A DNA stretch of 64,000 nucleotides from NCBI GenBank assembly GCA_017945845.1, contig CP072828.1, forward strand, positions 124,001-188,000, written 5' to 3'. Shown in pieces: positions 17,844 through 27,220 of the stretch. The notes under the pieces were generated by a model that was not told where the DNA came from, did not search any database, and saw only the letters and a list, made by a program, of their open reading frames with translations. Positions within the stretch are counted from its first letter, which is position 1, and each line of letters opens with the position of its first letter. The translations under genes and the position numbers were made by a program. This DNA comes from Carnobacteriaceae bacterium zg-C25. GTDB taxonomy: Bacteria; Bacillota; Bacilli; Lactobacillales; Aerococcaceae.

Positions 17844-19307
17844 ATGAATAGACGAATGATTGCTTTTGTCATTGGGCGATTACTAGTGGTAGAAGCGGGA
17901 TTTTTAATGTTGCCGTTAAGTGTTGCGTTACTGTATCAAGAATCAATGACATACGTAACGAGTTTTTTATGGACGATTTTGATTACAGGAAGTATTGGGT
18001 TTGCATTGAGTCATAAGCAACCCAAAATGATGCTTCGTGCCAGAGAAGGTGCAGTTATTGTAGCGCTAGGTTGGATACTACTATCTTTTTTTGGTGCATT
18101 ACCCTTTGTGTTTAGTGGCGATATTCCGCATATCGTTGATGCATTTTTTGAAACATCAAGTGGATTTACAACGACAGGCTCAAGTATTTTGTCCAGTGTT
18201 GACACATTGGTGCATAGTACGCTATTTTGGCGTAGCTTTACGCATTTAGTTGGTGGGATGGGTGTGCTTGCGTTTACGCTGGCTATTTTGCCGAGTCAAT
18301 CAGATTCGGCGCATTTACTGCGTGCAGAAGTGCCCGGTCCAACGTTTGGGAAAATTGTGTCTAAAGTGAGTGAAAGTGTTCGTATTTTGTATATCATTTA
18401 TTTAGTCTTTACTGCCATTTTCACAATGATTTTAGTCGTTTTTGGTGGTGTACCGATTTTTGATGCTACACTATTAGCGTTTGGTACGGCTGGAACGGGT
18501 GGCTTTGCTATCCGTGGTGCCGGCTTTGCGATGTACGGCAACCCAGTGTTTGTCGAATACGCTATTGCCATCGGTATGCTAGTGTTTGGTGTGAACTTTA
18601 ATTTATACTACTATATTTTAATTAAACACATTAAAGCCGTATTTCATGACGAAGAATTACGCTGGTACATTGGTATCGTTGCGGCTAGTGTTATCGCAAT
18701 TATGTGGAGTTTATCACCAGCGTCGCATCATTTTGAACAAACGTTTCGGGAAGTGTTGTTTACAGTAGCATCCATTGTAACGACAACTGGATATGCAACT
18801 GCTGATTTTAATCAGTGGAATTTGTTTGCTAAAACCATTATATTGTTGCTCATGTTTGTCGGCGCGTGTGCAGGGTCAACTGCCGGCGGTATTAAAGTGT
18901 CTCGTGTCGTAATGTACATGAAGAGTGCCGTTGTAGAAGTGTTTAAAACGGGGCACCCACACCGTGTGATGAGTCCGTCATTTAATGGCAAACGCATTAC
19001 GGATAAAGATAGCCAACGTATTGCCAATTATTTGTTAGTCTATATCCTATGCTTTATTGTCGTGTTATTAAGTGTGTCGATTGAAGCGGATTCGTTTACG
19101 ACCGCCTTTTCATCTGTTTCCACAACGTTTAACAATATCGGTCCGGGATTAGATGCGGTTGGACCCACTCAAAATTTTGCATTTTATTCAGACTGGAATA
19201 AATTGGTGCTATCGTTAAGTATGATAGCCGGACGGTTAGAAATTTTACCGATGTTTGTTCTATTTGCACCATCTACCATTAAAAAGATGCTGGCTATAAA
19301 AAAATAA
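17844..19307 (+). CDS. trkH: Trk potassium channel subunit TrkH
   Basis: 487-residue multi-pass membrane protein forming the K+ pore. Selectivity-filter type loops are visible: SSGFTTTGSSI (about 110-120), FGTAGTGGFAIRGAG (about 212-226), TTTGYATADF and FNNIGPGLDAVG. About ten hydrophobic segments. It follows trkA by 12 bases with GAGGAAAAT as ribosome binding site and ends before a terminator at 19312. Confidence 0.94.
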   Translation: MNRRMIAFVIGRLLVVEAGFLMLPLSVALLYQESMTYVTSFLWTILITGSIGFALSHKQPKMMLRAREGAVIVALGWILLSFFGALPFVFSGDIPHIVDAFFETSSGFTTTGSSILSSVDTLVHSTLFWRSFTHLVGGMGVLAFTLAILPSQSDSAHLLRAEVPGPTFGKIVSKVSESVRILYIIYLVFTAIFTMILVVFGGVPIFDATLLAFGTAGTGGFAIRGAGFAMYGNPVFVEYAIAIGMLVFGVNFNLYYYILIKHIKAVFHDEELRWYIGIVAASVIAIMWSLSPASHHFEQTFREVLFTVASIVTTTGYATADFNQWNLFAKTIILLLMFVGACAGSTAGGIKVSRVVMYMKSAVVEVFKTGHPHRVMSPSFNGKRITDKDSQRIANYLLVYILCFIVVLLSVSIEADSFTTAFSSVSTTFNNIGPGLDAVGPTQNFAFYSDWNKLVLSLSMIAGRLEILPMFVLFAPSTIKKMLAIKK

Positions 19308-19311
19308 GATC

Positions 19312-19341
19312 AAAAAGCTAAACAATCGTTTGGCTTTTTTT
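19312..19341 (+). terminator. Terminator after trkAH
   Basis: Arms AAAAAGCTAAAC and GTTTGGCTTTTT around loop AATC, ending in a T run. Confidence 0.8.
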
Positions 19342-19407
19342 GATGCTCTACTAAATTAAATGTATGCTTCATTAAGTATGATAACTTATGCTGTCAATCA
19401 ACCCTTT

Positions 19408-19436
19408 TTGATTGGGTGTTTTAAACGTGGTATACT
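19408..19436 (+). promoter_or_regulatory. Promoter of tsaB-rimI-tsaD
   Basis: TTGATT (19408-19413), 17-base spacer, TATACT (19431-19436) preceded by GTGG, 26 bases before the tsaB ATG. One of the better promoters in the window. Confidence 0.65.
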
Positions 19437-19461
19437 ACACAAAGAATGAAAGGATGATAAT

Positions 19462-20163
19462 ATGATTACTTTAGCGATAGAAGCTGCCAATAAATCACTT
19501 TCTGTAGCGTTATTTCAGGACGATACGTTGATTGCTAGTGAATCTTTAGAAAACACTTTGCAGCACAGTGTGCATTTGGCACCGTGCGTTGATACCGTTA
19601 TGAAAACAGCAGGTGTTACGATGAAACAGTTGAATCAAATTGCTGTTTCGGTAGGACCCGGTTCTTATACAGGGTTACGTATTGGTGTTACCTTTGCAAA
19701 AACGTTATCGCAAACTTTAAATATTCCCGTATTGCCTTTATCTAGTTTGCACGTATTAGCACTAAGTTTAGAAAATACCAATCATTTGGTAGTGCCCTTT
19801 TATGATGCCCGTCGTCAAAATGTGTTTGTAGGGTACTATAAAAATGGTAGTAACATTGAAATGGATGAACATTTACCATTTGCACAAGTATTGGAAAAAG
19901 TAAAAGCACACGAATCGTTGACGTTTATTAGCCCTGATATGCCTTTATATAAAGAAAGCATTTTACACCACTTCCCAAACGCGAGTTGCATTCAGGCGTA
20001 CCCAAGTGCGCAACATATGTTGCGTGCAAAAAATCGTCAGTGCGTGGCTAGTGATGACGTGTTGCCTGTGTATTTGAAATTGGCTGAAGCGGAAGAAAAC
20101 TGGAACAAAGTTAATGGTATCGTGGCGACAAATGAACTCATTGAAAGAGCAAATTACGCATGA
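19462..20163 (+). CDS. tsaB: tRNA t6A37 biosynthesis protein TsaB
   Basis: 233-residue ASKHA-fold protein, partner of TsaD in making N6-threonylcarbamoyladenosine at tRNA position 37. N-terminus MITLAIEAANKSLSVALFQD and the family motif VGPGSYTGLRIGVTFAKTL (about 66-84) are clear. The C-terminal half is divergent, as usual. Stop overlaps the next start by four bases (ATGA), so tsaB-rimI-tsaD are coupled. tsaC and tsaE are not in this window. Confidence 0.93.
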   Translation: MITLAIEAANKSLSVALFQDDTLIASESLENTLQHSVHLAPCVDTVMKTAGVTMKQLNQIAVSVGPGSYTGLRIGVTFAKTLSQTLNIPVLPLSSLHVLALSLENTNHLVVPFYDARRQNVFVGYYKNGSNIEMDEHLPFAQVLEKVKAHESLTFISPDMPLYKESILHHFPNASCIQAYPSAQHMLRAKNRQCVASDDVLPVYLKLAEAEENWNKVNGIVATNELIERANYA

Positions 20164-20561
20164 AAGATAAAATCAAACAGGTGTATGAAATTGCGCAACA
20201 AGTCGGATTTTCGTGGTCTTTAGAAGCTTTTGAACAGCATATGCGTGATGAAAATGTACATTATATTGTGAGTAAGGATGGGTTTATCGCGCTGTCCATC
20301 GTGCTAGATGAAGCGGAGATTGTAAATGTTGCCGTTATGCCGAGTCGACAAAATCAAGGTGTGGGAAAATGGTTATGGCAAGAAACTCTGAATATGTTTG
20401 ATACATATGGTGTTGTAAAGTGCTTTTTAGAAGTGCGCGCCAGTAATCAAAAAGCGCAACGATTTTATGAGCAATGTGGGTTTATGAAAATTGCAGAGCG
20501 CAAAAACTATTACACTAAAGAAAATGAAGACGCGTGGGTGTATTGTTGGGAGAAAAAATGA
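20160..20561 (+). CDS. rimI: RimI-like GNAT N-acetyltransferase
   Basis: 133 residues. GNAT motif A is visible: [20 protein letters not shown] (the Q/R-x-x-G-x-G/A acetyl-CoA site, about 57-76), then [20 protein letters not shown] (about 94-113), a RimI-family signature. RimI acetylates the N-terminus of ribosomal protein S18 in characterised bacteria; position between tsaB and tsaD is typical. Slightly short at the N-terminus but complete. Confidence 0.9.
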   Translation: MKDKIKQVYEIAQQVGFSWSLEAFEQHMRDENVHYIVSKDGFIALSIVLDEAEIVNVAVMPSRQNQGVGKWLWQETLNMFDTYGVVKCFLEVRASNQKAQRFYEQCGFMKIAERKNYYTKENEDAWVYCWEKK

Positions 20562-21562
20562 AAGATGTAATGATTTTAGCCATTGAAACAAGTTGTGATG
20601 AAACAAGTGTTGCCGTGGTAAAAAATGGAAAAGATGTATTATCAAATGTTGTGGCGTCACAAATTAAAAGTCATCAACGCTTTGGCGGGGTGGTGCCTGA
20701 AGTGGCGTCTCGACATCATGTCGAACAAATGAATGTCGTGTTAGATGAAGCACTTAAACAAGCTAATGTGTGTATAGAAGATGTAGACGCAATAGCCGTA
20801 ACGCATGGACCGGGGTTAGTAGGCTCTTTATTAGTTGGGATTACGGCTGCAAAAGCGTTAGCTATGGCATATGACAAACCGTTAATTGCCACCAATCATA
20901 TGGCGGGGCATATTTATGCTGCACAAGTTGTTAAGCCACTTGAGTTTCCTGCGATTTCATTGTTGGTCAGTGGTGGGCATACGGAATTGGTCTATATGAA
21001 AGAGCATAATGCGTTTGAATTGATTGGGCAAACACGTGATGATGCCGTAGGTGAAGCGTATGATAAAATTGGGCGATTATTGCATTTGCCGTATCCGGGA
21101 GGTAAAGCGATTGATGAGTTAGCAGCCATCGGTAAAGATACGTATCATTTTCCACGTGCCATGATTAATGAAAAACATTTTGACTTTAGTTTGAGTGGGT
21201 TAAAAAGTGCGGTCATCAATAGAGTGCATAACGCCAACCAAAAAGGAGAAAGCATTCAACCTGAAAATTTGGCGGCAAGTTTTCAAGCGAGTGTTATTGA
21301 TGTATTAGCGACTAAGACGATTCAAGCGGTTAAACAATATGAAGCCAAACAATTAATTGTTGCAGGTGGAGTCGCCGCTAATAAAGGGTTGCGCAATCGT
21401 TTAATACAGGAGATGCAAAATTTATCGATTGATGTAGTATTTCCGCCAATGCACATGTGTGGGGATAATGCAGCAATGATTGGGATAGCCGCATATTATC
21501 AATATTTAGAAAATGATTTTTCGCAGTTATCATTGAATGCACAACCAGGTTTAAGTCTTTAA
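20558..21562 (+). CDS. tsaD: tRNA N6-threonylcarbamoyltransferase TsaD
   Basis: 334-residue catalytic subunit of t6A synthesis. Motifs: [15 protein letters not shown] near the N-terminus, the metal-binding [10 protein letters not shown] (about 108-117), [10 protein letters not shown], and the C-terminal [15 protein letters not shown]. Start at 20558 is chosen because GGGAG precedes it and it gives the ATGA overlap with rimI. Confidence 0.95.
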   Translation: MKDVMILAIETSCDETSVAVVKNGKDVLSNVVASQIKSHQRFGGVVPEVASRHHVEQMNVVLDEALKQANVCIEDVDAIAVTHGPGLVGSLLVGITAAKALAMAYDKPLIATNHMAGHIYAAQVVKPLEFPAISLLVSGGHTELVYMKEHNAFELIGQTRDDAVGEAYDKIGRLLHLPYPGGKAIDELAAIGKDTYHFPRAMINEKHFDFSLSGLKSAVINRVHNANQKGESIQPENLAASFQASVIDVLATKTIQAVKQYEAKQLIVAGGVAANKGLRNRLIQEMQNLSIDVVFPPMHMCGDNAAMIGIAAYYQYLENDFSQLSLNAQPGLSL

Positions 21563-21605
21563 TTTTAACGTGTCATATTTTATTACACGCAATGTAACGT
21601 ATGGG

Positions 21606-21634
21606 TTGTTTTATGAAAAAAAATAATTTAAAAT
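21606..21634 (+). promoter_or_regulatory. Promoter upstream of ABC ATPase and opp operon
   Basis: TTGTTT (21606-21611), 17-base spacer, TAAAAT (21629-21634). The untranslated leader of about 80 bases contains an eight-codon ORF (21693-21719) ending in TGATG at the start of the ATPase gene. Confidence 0.5.
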
Positions 21635-21718
21635 ACTCTCAATTCATTAAAAAACGATAAGAATTCTCTCATAAAGAGATGTGAGTAGTTTAATGGAAGG
21701 CATAACAATGGAAGGGTG

Positions 21719-22483
21719 ATGGCGATTAGTGGTTTCGTGGAAAGCGACATTAAAATTAATGTAGCACACTTAAACAAAAGCTTTGAAACGAACCAAGTAC
21801 TCAAGGACATCAATTTAACCGTTAAACAAGGTGAAGTTGTGTGTATTATTGGGCCGTCTGGGTCTGGGAAAAGCACTTTGTTACGTTGTTTAAATAAATT
21901 AGAAATGGCAACAAGTGGTCAAATTTTAATTAATGGTGTTGATATTTTGAGCTCAAAAATGGATACACGTGACATCATGCAATCTATTGGTATGGTGTTT
22001 CAACACTTTAATTTATTTCCACATTTAACTGTACTGGAAAATATCACTTTAGCACCTACAAAATTAGAAAAAATGTCTCATGAGAAATCTAGACAAATGG
22101 CGCTGAAATTGTTACAATCAGTAAGACTATTAGAAAAAGCTGACGTCTACCCAAAAGAATTATCTGGCGGACAAAAGCAACGCGTTGCCATCGCAAGAGC
22201 ATTAGCAATGCAACCCGATATTTTGTTGTTCGATGAACCAACATCCGCACTCGATCCAGAAATGGTCAACGAAGTGCTACATGTCATCAAAGATTTGACG
22301 CATAACGGGATGACAATGGTTATCGTTACACATGAAATGGGATTTGCAAAAGAAGTGTCAGATCGCGTCATTTTCATGGACGAAGGACAAATAGTAGAGC
22401 AAGGGACACCGAGCGAATTGTTTGATTATCCAAAAAATGAACGGACACAATCTTTTTTAAATCAAATATTAGCTTTATCTTAA
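21719..22483 (+). CDS. Polar amino-acid-type ABC transporter ATPase
   Basis: 254 residues. Complete ABC ATPase: Walker [10 protein letters not shown] (about 43-51), Q-loop [17 protein letters not shown], signature [15 protein letters not shown], Walker [15 protein letters not shown], switch His in VTHEMGF. The [13 protein letters not shown] segment and length are typical of GlnQ-type ATPases. No cognate permease or binding protein lies beside it, and opp genes follow after 27 bases. Start is uncertain: ATG 21719 is best in sequence but its GGAAGGG site is very close, so coupling to the short upstream ORF is possible. Confidence 0.85.
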   Translation: MAISGFVESDIKINVAHLNKSFETNQVLKDINLTVKQGEVVCIIGPSGSGKSTLLRCLNKLEMATSGQILINGVDILSSKMDTRDIMQSIGMVFQHFNLFPHLTVLENITLAPTKLEKMSHEKSRQMALKLLQSVRLLEKADVYPKELSGGQKQRVAIARALAMQPDILLFDEPTSALDPEMVNEVLHVIKDLTHNGMTMVIVTHEMGFAKEVSDRVIFMDEGQIVEQGTPSELFDYPKNERTQSFLNQILALS

Positions 22484-22510
22484 GTTTAATAAAATATAAG
22501 GAGAAAAAAT

Positions 22511-24352
22511 ATGAAGAAAAAGAAATTAGTATTAGGTATGGCAGCAGCCCTTTTATTAGCAGCATGTAGCTCACAAGGCAATAACGGTTCAACTGCATCA
22601 TCAGGTGCTTCAAAATTTAATGAATTAGTTGTTGACTCACAACCATTTGTTGGTGACTTCTTTACAAATGACTTTTCAAACAGTGCTTATGACGTGGCAA
22701 TTACACGTTTAATCCAAAACACAGGTACAGTTGATCAAGACGCTAACGGTAAATTATTAATTAACAAAGGTGTTGTAACAGATGACAAATTAGACCGTTC
22801 AACTGACGCTGACGGCAATACAGTTGTGACATGGCACTTACGTAAAGATTTAAAATGGAGTGACGGTCAACCAGTCACAGCTAAAGACTACGTGTTTGGA
22901 ACATTATTCGGTCTATCTAAAGAGTGGACAGAAGCAGGTGCACAAACTGTTGTTGAGCCAGCTGTATTAGGTGCGGAAGCCTTTAACAAAGGTGAAGCAG
23001 AGCGTTTGAAAGCCATTAAATTAATTGATGATCATACATTCTCAATTACAATCGACAAAGCAAAATTACCTTATTTCTATGAATTATCATATTACGGTGT
23101 AGCGGCGTTGCCAATGCACGAGTTAGCTAAAGGGGCAACAATTAGTTCAACTGATGAAGGTTCTAAATTAGAAGGCGTTGACATGAAAGCCGTTGCTGAA
23201 AATGCAAAAGTAACACAAGTTGACAGTAAAAAACCAACGGTAACATACGGTAAATATGTGCTTGATAAATCTTCTGATACAGAAATCGTTTTAAAAGCTA
23301 ACCCAAATTACGTTGGAAACTACGAAGGTGTCAAACCTACAATTGGCACAGTTACAGTTAAAGCAAACTCAAATGGTGATTTAGCGTTACAACGTTTACA
23401 AAAAGGTGAAGTTGACTTCGCACCTAGCTTCGTTGAAGCATCAATTGCTAAAACAGCTGAAGAAGACAAAACACTTGGTATCACAAAATATAACCGTAAC
23501 GGATATGGTTTCTTAGGTATGGCAAACGACTTTGGACCAACAAAAGATATTAACGTTCGTCACGCTATCGCGCACTTAATCAACCGTAACCAATTGATTA
23601 CAGACGTACTTGGCGGTGGTGGTGTTGCCATCAACGGTCAATACGCAGCAGCACAATGGATGGCTAAAGAAAAAGAAGCTGAGTTAAACTCAAAATTAAA
23701 CAAATATAGCTACGACGTTGCAGCAGCAAATGCGGCGTTAGATAAATCAGACTACCGTTTTGAAGCAGATGGTGTTACACCGTTCGACGCATCAAAAGCA
23801 TCTGAATCTTACTTACGTCACAACGCTAATAAAGAAGTGTTAGAAGTAAAACACTTAGCAACAGATAACAACCCAGTTTCAACAGCTTTAGAAACAAACT
23901 TATTAGTTGATGCACCTAAAGCAGGTATGAAATATTCAATTACAAAAACAGATTTCCCAACGTTACAAAAAGAAATGGGATTCACAACAACAGCGGCAAG
24001 CACACAACAATACCACTTATATAACTTAGCAAGTAACTTTGCAGGTGCGGTTGTTAACCCATACAACGCAGAGCACTCTAAAAACTTAGGTACTCGTGTA
24101 AACCCATGGCGTATTAACGATAAAGAAATCGACAGATTATCTGAAGAAATGAAAACAACAGAATCAACTGATACAGAAGGATTTGCAAACAAATGGTTAG
24201 CATACCAAGTACGTTTCAATGAGTTGTTACCATTCTTACCATTGTACTCAAACGTTTACTACAACATCTACTCAAACGAAAAAGTAGCGACAGACCCAAC
24301 AACATCAATTCGTGACTGGTCAGCATTAATTGAGTACTTCAGACTAAAATAA
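22511..24352 (+). CDS. oppA: Oligopeptide-binding lipoprotein OppA
   Basis: 613 residues. Lipoprotein signal with lipobox LLAAC (Cys20), then a Ser/Gly/Asn linker and an SBP family 5 domain. Typical features: WHLRKDLKWSDGQPVTAKDYVFG (family signature, about 116-138) and VRHAIAHLINRNQLI. The mature protein would be tethered outside the membrane and deliver peptides to OppBC. It uses few, preferred codons (many GTT, AAA, TTA), consistent with high expression. A hairpin at 24364 separates it from oppB. Confidence 0.93.
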   Translation: MKKKKLVLGMAAALLLAACSSQGNNGSTASSGASKFNELVVDSQPFVGDFFTNDFSNSAYDVAITRLIQNTGTVDQDANGKLLINKGVVTDDKLDRSTDADGNTVVTWHLRKDLKWSDGQPVTAKDYVFGTLFGLSKEWTEAGAQTVVEPAVLGAEAFNKGEAERLKAIKLIDDHTFSITIDKAKLPYFYELSYYGVAALPMHELAKGATISSTDEGSKLEGVDMKAVAENAKVTQVDSKKPTVTYGKYVLDKSSDTEIVLKANPNYVGNYEGVKPTIGTVTVKANSNGDLALQRLQKGEVDFAPSFVEASIAKTAEEDKTLGITKYNRNGYGFLGMANDFGPTKDINVRHAIAHLINRNQLITDVLGGGGVAINGQYAAAQWMAKEKEAELNSKLNKYSYDVAAANAALDKSDYRFEADGVTPFDASKASESYLRHNANKEVLEVKHLATDNNPVSTALETNLLVDAPKAGMKYSITKTDFPTLQKEMGFTTTAASTQQYHLYNLASNFAGAVVNPYNAEHSKNLGTRVNPWRINDKEIDRLSEEMKTTESTDTEGFANKWLAYQVRFNELLPFLPLYSNVYYNIYSNEKVATDPTTSIRDWSALIEYFRLK

Positions 24353-24363
24353 TTATAAAATAG

Positions 24364-24404
24364 AGGGTTGAAGATAGTATGTATCGGTACTATCTTCCCT
24401 TGTT
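24364..24404 (+). promoter_or_regulatory. Intercistronic hairpin between oppA and oppB
   Basis: Perfect nine-pair stem GAAGATAGT (24370-24378) with ACTATCTTC (24389-24397), plus outer GGG/CCC pairing, followed by TTGTTTT. It looks like a weak terminator or mRNA stabiliser that would give more oppA than permease transcript. Confidence 0.6.
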
Positions 24405-24421
24405 TTAGAAAGGAAAATTAA

Positions 24422-25408
24422 ATGTTCAAATATATTATTAGACGTATTTTAACGCTGATTCCAGTGTTTTTGGTTATGTCTATGATTATTTTTGGCGTTT
24501 CACAAATAACTCCCGGAAACCCCGTGGAGTTAAAAGTGTCTCAAAACGCCAGACTTAGTGAAGCAGATCAAGCCAGAATTACAGAAGCATTGACAAAAAA
24601 ATACGGATTAGATAAACCACTTCCAGAACGTTACGTTATCTGGATGAAAAATACATTAACAGGGGAGTTAGGAGAAACTGTTAATGGACAACCTGTGTCA
24701 AATATTATTGAGACACCAATGAAAAATACAATTATTTTAAATATTTTTGTACTTGTCATTTCATTGACGATTTCAATTATTGTCGGAATTAAATCTGCTG
24801 TGAGACGCGGTAAGTTTTATGATCGATTCTGGCAAGTGTTCTCTTTAATTGGGACCAGTATGCCCACATTTTTTATTGGTTTACTTTTAATTTTTGTGGT
24901 GTCAATCAGCTTGGATTTATTACCAACAGGGGGGATGCCGTCTGTTAGGTTACAAGGCACGGATTATTTAATTGCACTAGGTAGACATTTAATTTTGCCT
25001 GTTATTACATTAACAATAGGAAGTTTAGCAGGAACAGTACGTTATGTACGTAATGCCATGGTAGATGTTTTGAACCAAGATTACATTCGTACAGCACGTT
25101 CTAAAGGGTTATCCGAGAAAGTTGTCGTTTACTCACACGCTTTTCGTAACGCCCTAATTCCAGTTGTGACGATTGTTATCGGATCAATTGGTGGTTTATT
25201 TGCGGGGTCTTCTATTACAGAAACGGTGTTTTCATGGGATGGATTAGGTAGTAAATTGCTAACGTCCATCAACCAACGTGATTGGTCTGTTGTTATGGCG
25301 ATTAACTTATTAACAGCGCTAATCTATTTGATTACAAACTTTATCACCGATATTTCATATGCGTTAGTTGATCCACGTGTTAAATTAGGTGGCGAAAAAG
25401 GAGAGTAA
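24422..25408 (+). CDS. oppB: Oligopeptide ABC permease OppB
   Basis: 328-residue permease with six predicted helices. N-terminal MFKYIIRRILTLIPVFLVMS is typical of DppB/OppB. The conserved EAA-type loop reads RTARSKGLSEKVVVYSHAFRNALIPVVT (start about 219), and the C-terminus ALVDPRVKLGG is the usual OppB end. No insert is seen, in contrast to OppC. One base separates it from oppC. Confidence 0.95.
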   Translation: MFKYIIRRILTLIPVFLVMSMIIFGVSQITPGNPVELKVSQNARLSEADQARITEALTKKYGLDKPLPERYVIWMKNTLTGELGETVNGQPVSNIIETPMKNTIILNIFVLVISLTISIIVGIKSAVRRGKFYDRFWQVFSLIGTSMPTFFIGLLLIFVVSISLDLLPTGGMPSVRLQGTDYLIALGRHLILPVITLTIGSLAGTVRYVRNAMVDVLNQDYIRTARSKGLSEKVVVYSHAFRNALIPVVTIVIGSIGGLFAGSSITETVFSWDGLGSKLLTSINQRDWSVVMAINLLTALIYLITNFITDISYALVDPRVKLGGEKGE

Positions 25409-25409
25409 A

Positions 25410-27209
25410 ATGACAAAAAAGAAACAATCACTATTTACAAAAATTTTCTCTCGTAGACCAAAAAAAGCTATTGATTTAAACGATAATACGATTGTGACGC
25501 CAACACAAATGATTGTGAACAACTTCAAAGAAAATAAATTAGCCATTTTTGGTTTAATTGGTTTTATTTTAGTGATGTTATTTACATTTGTTGGTTCTGC
25601 ATTCGTAAAATTTGATGTGAACTATACACAAACTACATTGAGAAATATTGCACCCGGTAATAATCACTTAGCAATACCAAGTCATTTGAATGGTAAAGTG
25701 AAAAAAATTGCTGCCGGGACATCTTTCGGTTTTGCAATTGACACTGATGGACAATTGCACTCTTGGGGTACAGATAAATCGGGTGTATTAAATATTCCCG
25801 AAACAGCAAAAACGAAAAAATTTAAAGACGTTGCTGTAAGTAATCAACACGTTATCGCTTTAACAACATCTGGTGATGTGATGATGTGGGGAGATAACTC
25901 TGCAGATCAATCTAAATTAGACCCAATTTATGAAGTGAAAATGTCTGCTGCAGGTGTGGACAAAGTATTTGCTGGTCCACTTTATTCAGGGGTATTACTT
26001 GGTAATAAAAAAATCATTACTTGGGGTTCTAACTCTGTTCAACAATTATCCATTAACGCAGAATGGGATGGACACATTGTAGATGTTGCTACAACAACTG
26101 AAAACATGATTTTGTTACTTGATGATGGTACCGTTCGTGTGACAGGTGGAAACATTTTATCAAGCTCACTACCAGCTGAATTAACAGACGGTCGTGTGAA
26201 AGCGAAAAAAATCGCCGCATCTTACTTAAACGGATTAGTTTTAACTGAAAACAACAAACTAATCTCATGGGGTGCTAGTGATAAAGGTCTAGAGATTAAA
26301 GAGCAATTCACAAAAACGGTTAAAGACATTAAAGCAGGTTACAATCACTTTTTAATCTTATTTGAAGACGGTACAATCACAACAGTGGGAACGCAAACCG
26401 CTTATGGTGAAGACAAAGTGCCACAAGTTAGTGATGTGACAGCTATTTATGCTGGATATTTCCAAAACTATGCTGTACGCAGCAATGCAGTAGATGCATG
26501 GGGATTAAGCGGCTTTATATTAGGTAGTGATGAGTTAGGTCGTGATGTCTTAACACGTTTAATGAATGGTGGTAAAACATCGTTATTAGTCGGTATCGTG
26601 GCAGTTGTGATTACAACGATTATCGGTGTAACCGTTGGGTTAATTGCTGGTTTCGTTGGTGGAGCAGTCGACAATTTATTAATGCGTTTTGCTGAAATTA
26701 TCACATCTATTCCGTTTTTACCGTTATTAATTACATTATCTGCCGTTTTAGGTAATTCATTAAATCCAAGTCAACGTATGTACTTGGTTATGGTCATTAT
26801 CGGGGTATTAAGCTGGGTAGGTCTAGCACGTTTAATTCGTGGACAAATCTTAATTGAACGTGAAAAAGACTTTATTTTAGCGGCGCGTGCTTTAGGTATT
26901 CGTGAAAGTAAAATTATTTTAAAACATATTTTACCAAGTATTTTAAGTATTGTTATTGTTAATATGACACTAAGTTACGGTGGAATGATGCTAACAGAAG
27001 CAGGTCTGTCATTCTTAGGATTTGGTGTTGTACAACCAACACCAACTTGGGGTAACATGCTGAACGGAGCGCAATCTGCAGAAGTTATTCAATTTTACTG
27101 GTGGAGATGGTTATTCCCAGCGTTAGCGGTATTCTTAACCGTATTGTGCGTAAACTTAGTCGGTGACGGATTAAGAGATGCCGTTGATCCAAAATCAAAT
27201 CAAAAATAG
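25410..27209 (+). CDS. oppC: OppC permease with inserted seven-repeat RCC1-like propeller
   Basis: 599 residues, about twice a normal OppC (near 300). Start at 25410 is set by AAGGAGAG. Order: basic N-terminus; TM1 about 44-66; an insert about 85-365; then the OppC core from GSDELGRDVLTRLMNGG (about 372) with the EAA loop AARALGIRESKIILKHILPS and the remaining helices. The insert holds seven repeats of 37-45 residues, each with a turn like AIDTDGQLHSWG, ALTTSGDVMMWG or VLTENNKLISWG: an RCC1/alpha-tubulin-suppressor-type beta-propeller. By OppC topology the loop after TM1 is extracellular. Reading frame is continuous and flanks align to normal OppC, so this is a real fusion, not a misassembly sign. 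Confidence 0.9.
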   Translation: MTKKKQSLFTKIFSRRPKKAIDLNDNTIVTPTQMIVNNFKENKLAIFGLIGFILVMLFTFVGSAFVKFDVNYTQTTLRNIAPGNNHLAIPSHLNGKVKKIAAGTSFGFAIDTDGQLHSWGTDKSGVLNIPETAKTKKFKDVAVSNQHVIALTTSGDVMMWGDNSADQSKLDPIYEVKMSAAGVDKVFAGPLYSGVLLGNKKIITWGSNSVQQLSINAEWDGHIVDVATTTENMILLLDDGTVRVTGGNILSSSLPAELTDGRVKAKKIAASYLNGLVLTENNKLISWGASDKGLEIKEQFTKTVKDIKAGYNHFLILFEDGTITTVGTQTAYGEDKVPQVSDVTAIYAGYFQNYAVRSNAVDAWGLSGFILGSDELGRDVLTRLMNGGKTSLLVGIVAVVITTIIGVTVGLIAGFVGGAVDNLLMRFAEIITSIPFLPLLITLSAVLGNSLNPSQRMYLVMVIIGVLSWVGLARLIRGQILIEREKDFILAARALGIRESKIILKHILPSILSIVIVNMTLSYGGMMLTEAGLSFLGFGVVQPTPTWGNMLNGAQSAEVIQFYWWRWLFPALAVFLTVLCVNLVGDGLRDAVDPKSNQK

Positions 27210-27220
27210 GAGGACAGTAG

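Noticed and set aside
23818-24219. 133-codon minus-strand frame inside oppA
   Set aside because: Antisense to a strongly codon-biased gene, which leaves long open frames on the other strand.
25410-27209. OppC-RCC1 fusion as an assembly artefact
   Set aside because: The frame, codon usage and ribosome binding site are continuous, and the seven repeats are diverged from each other rather than copies.
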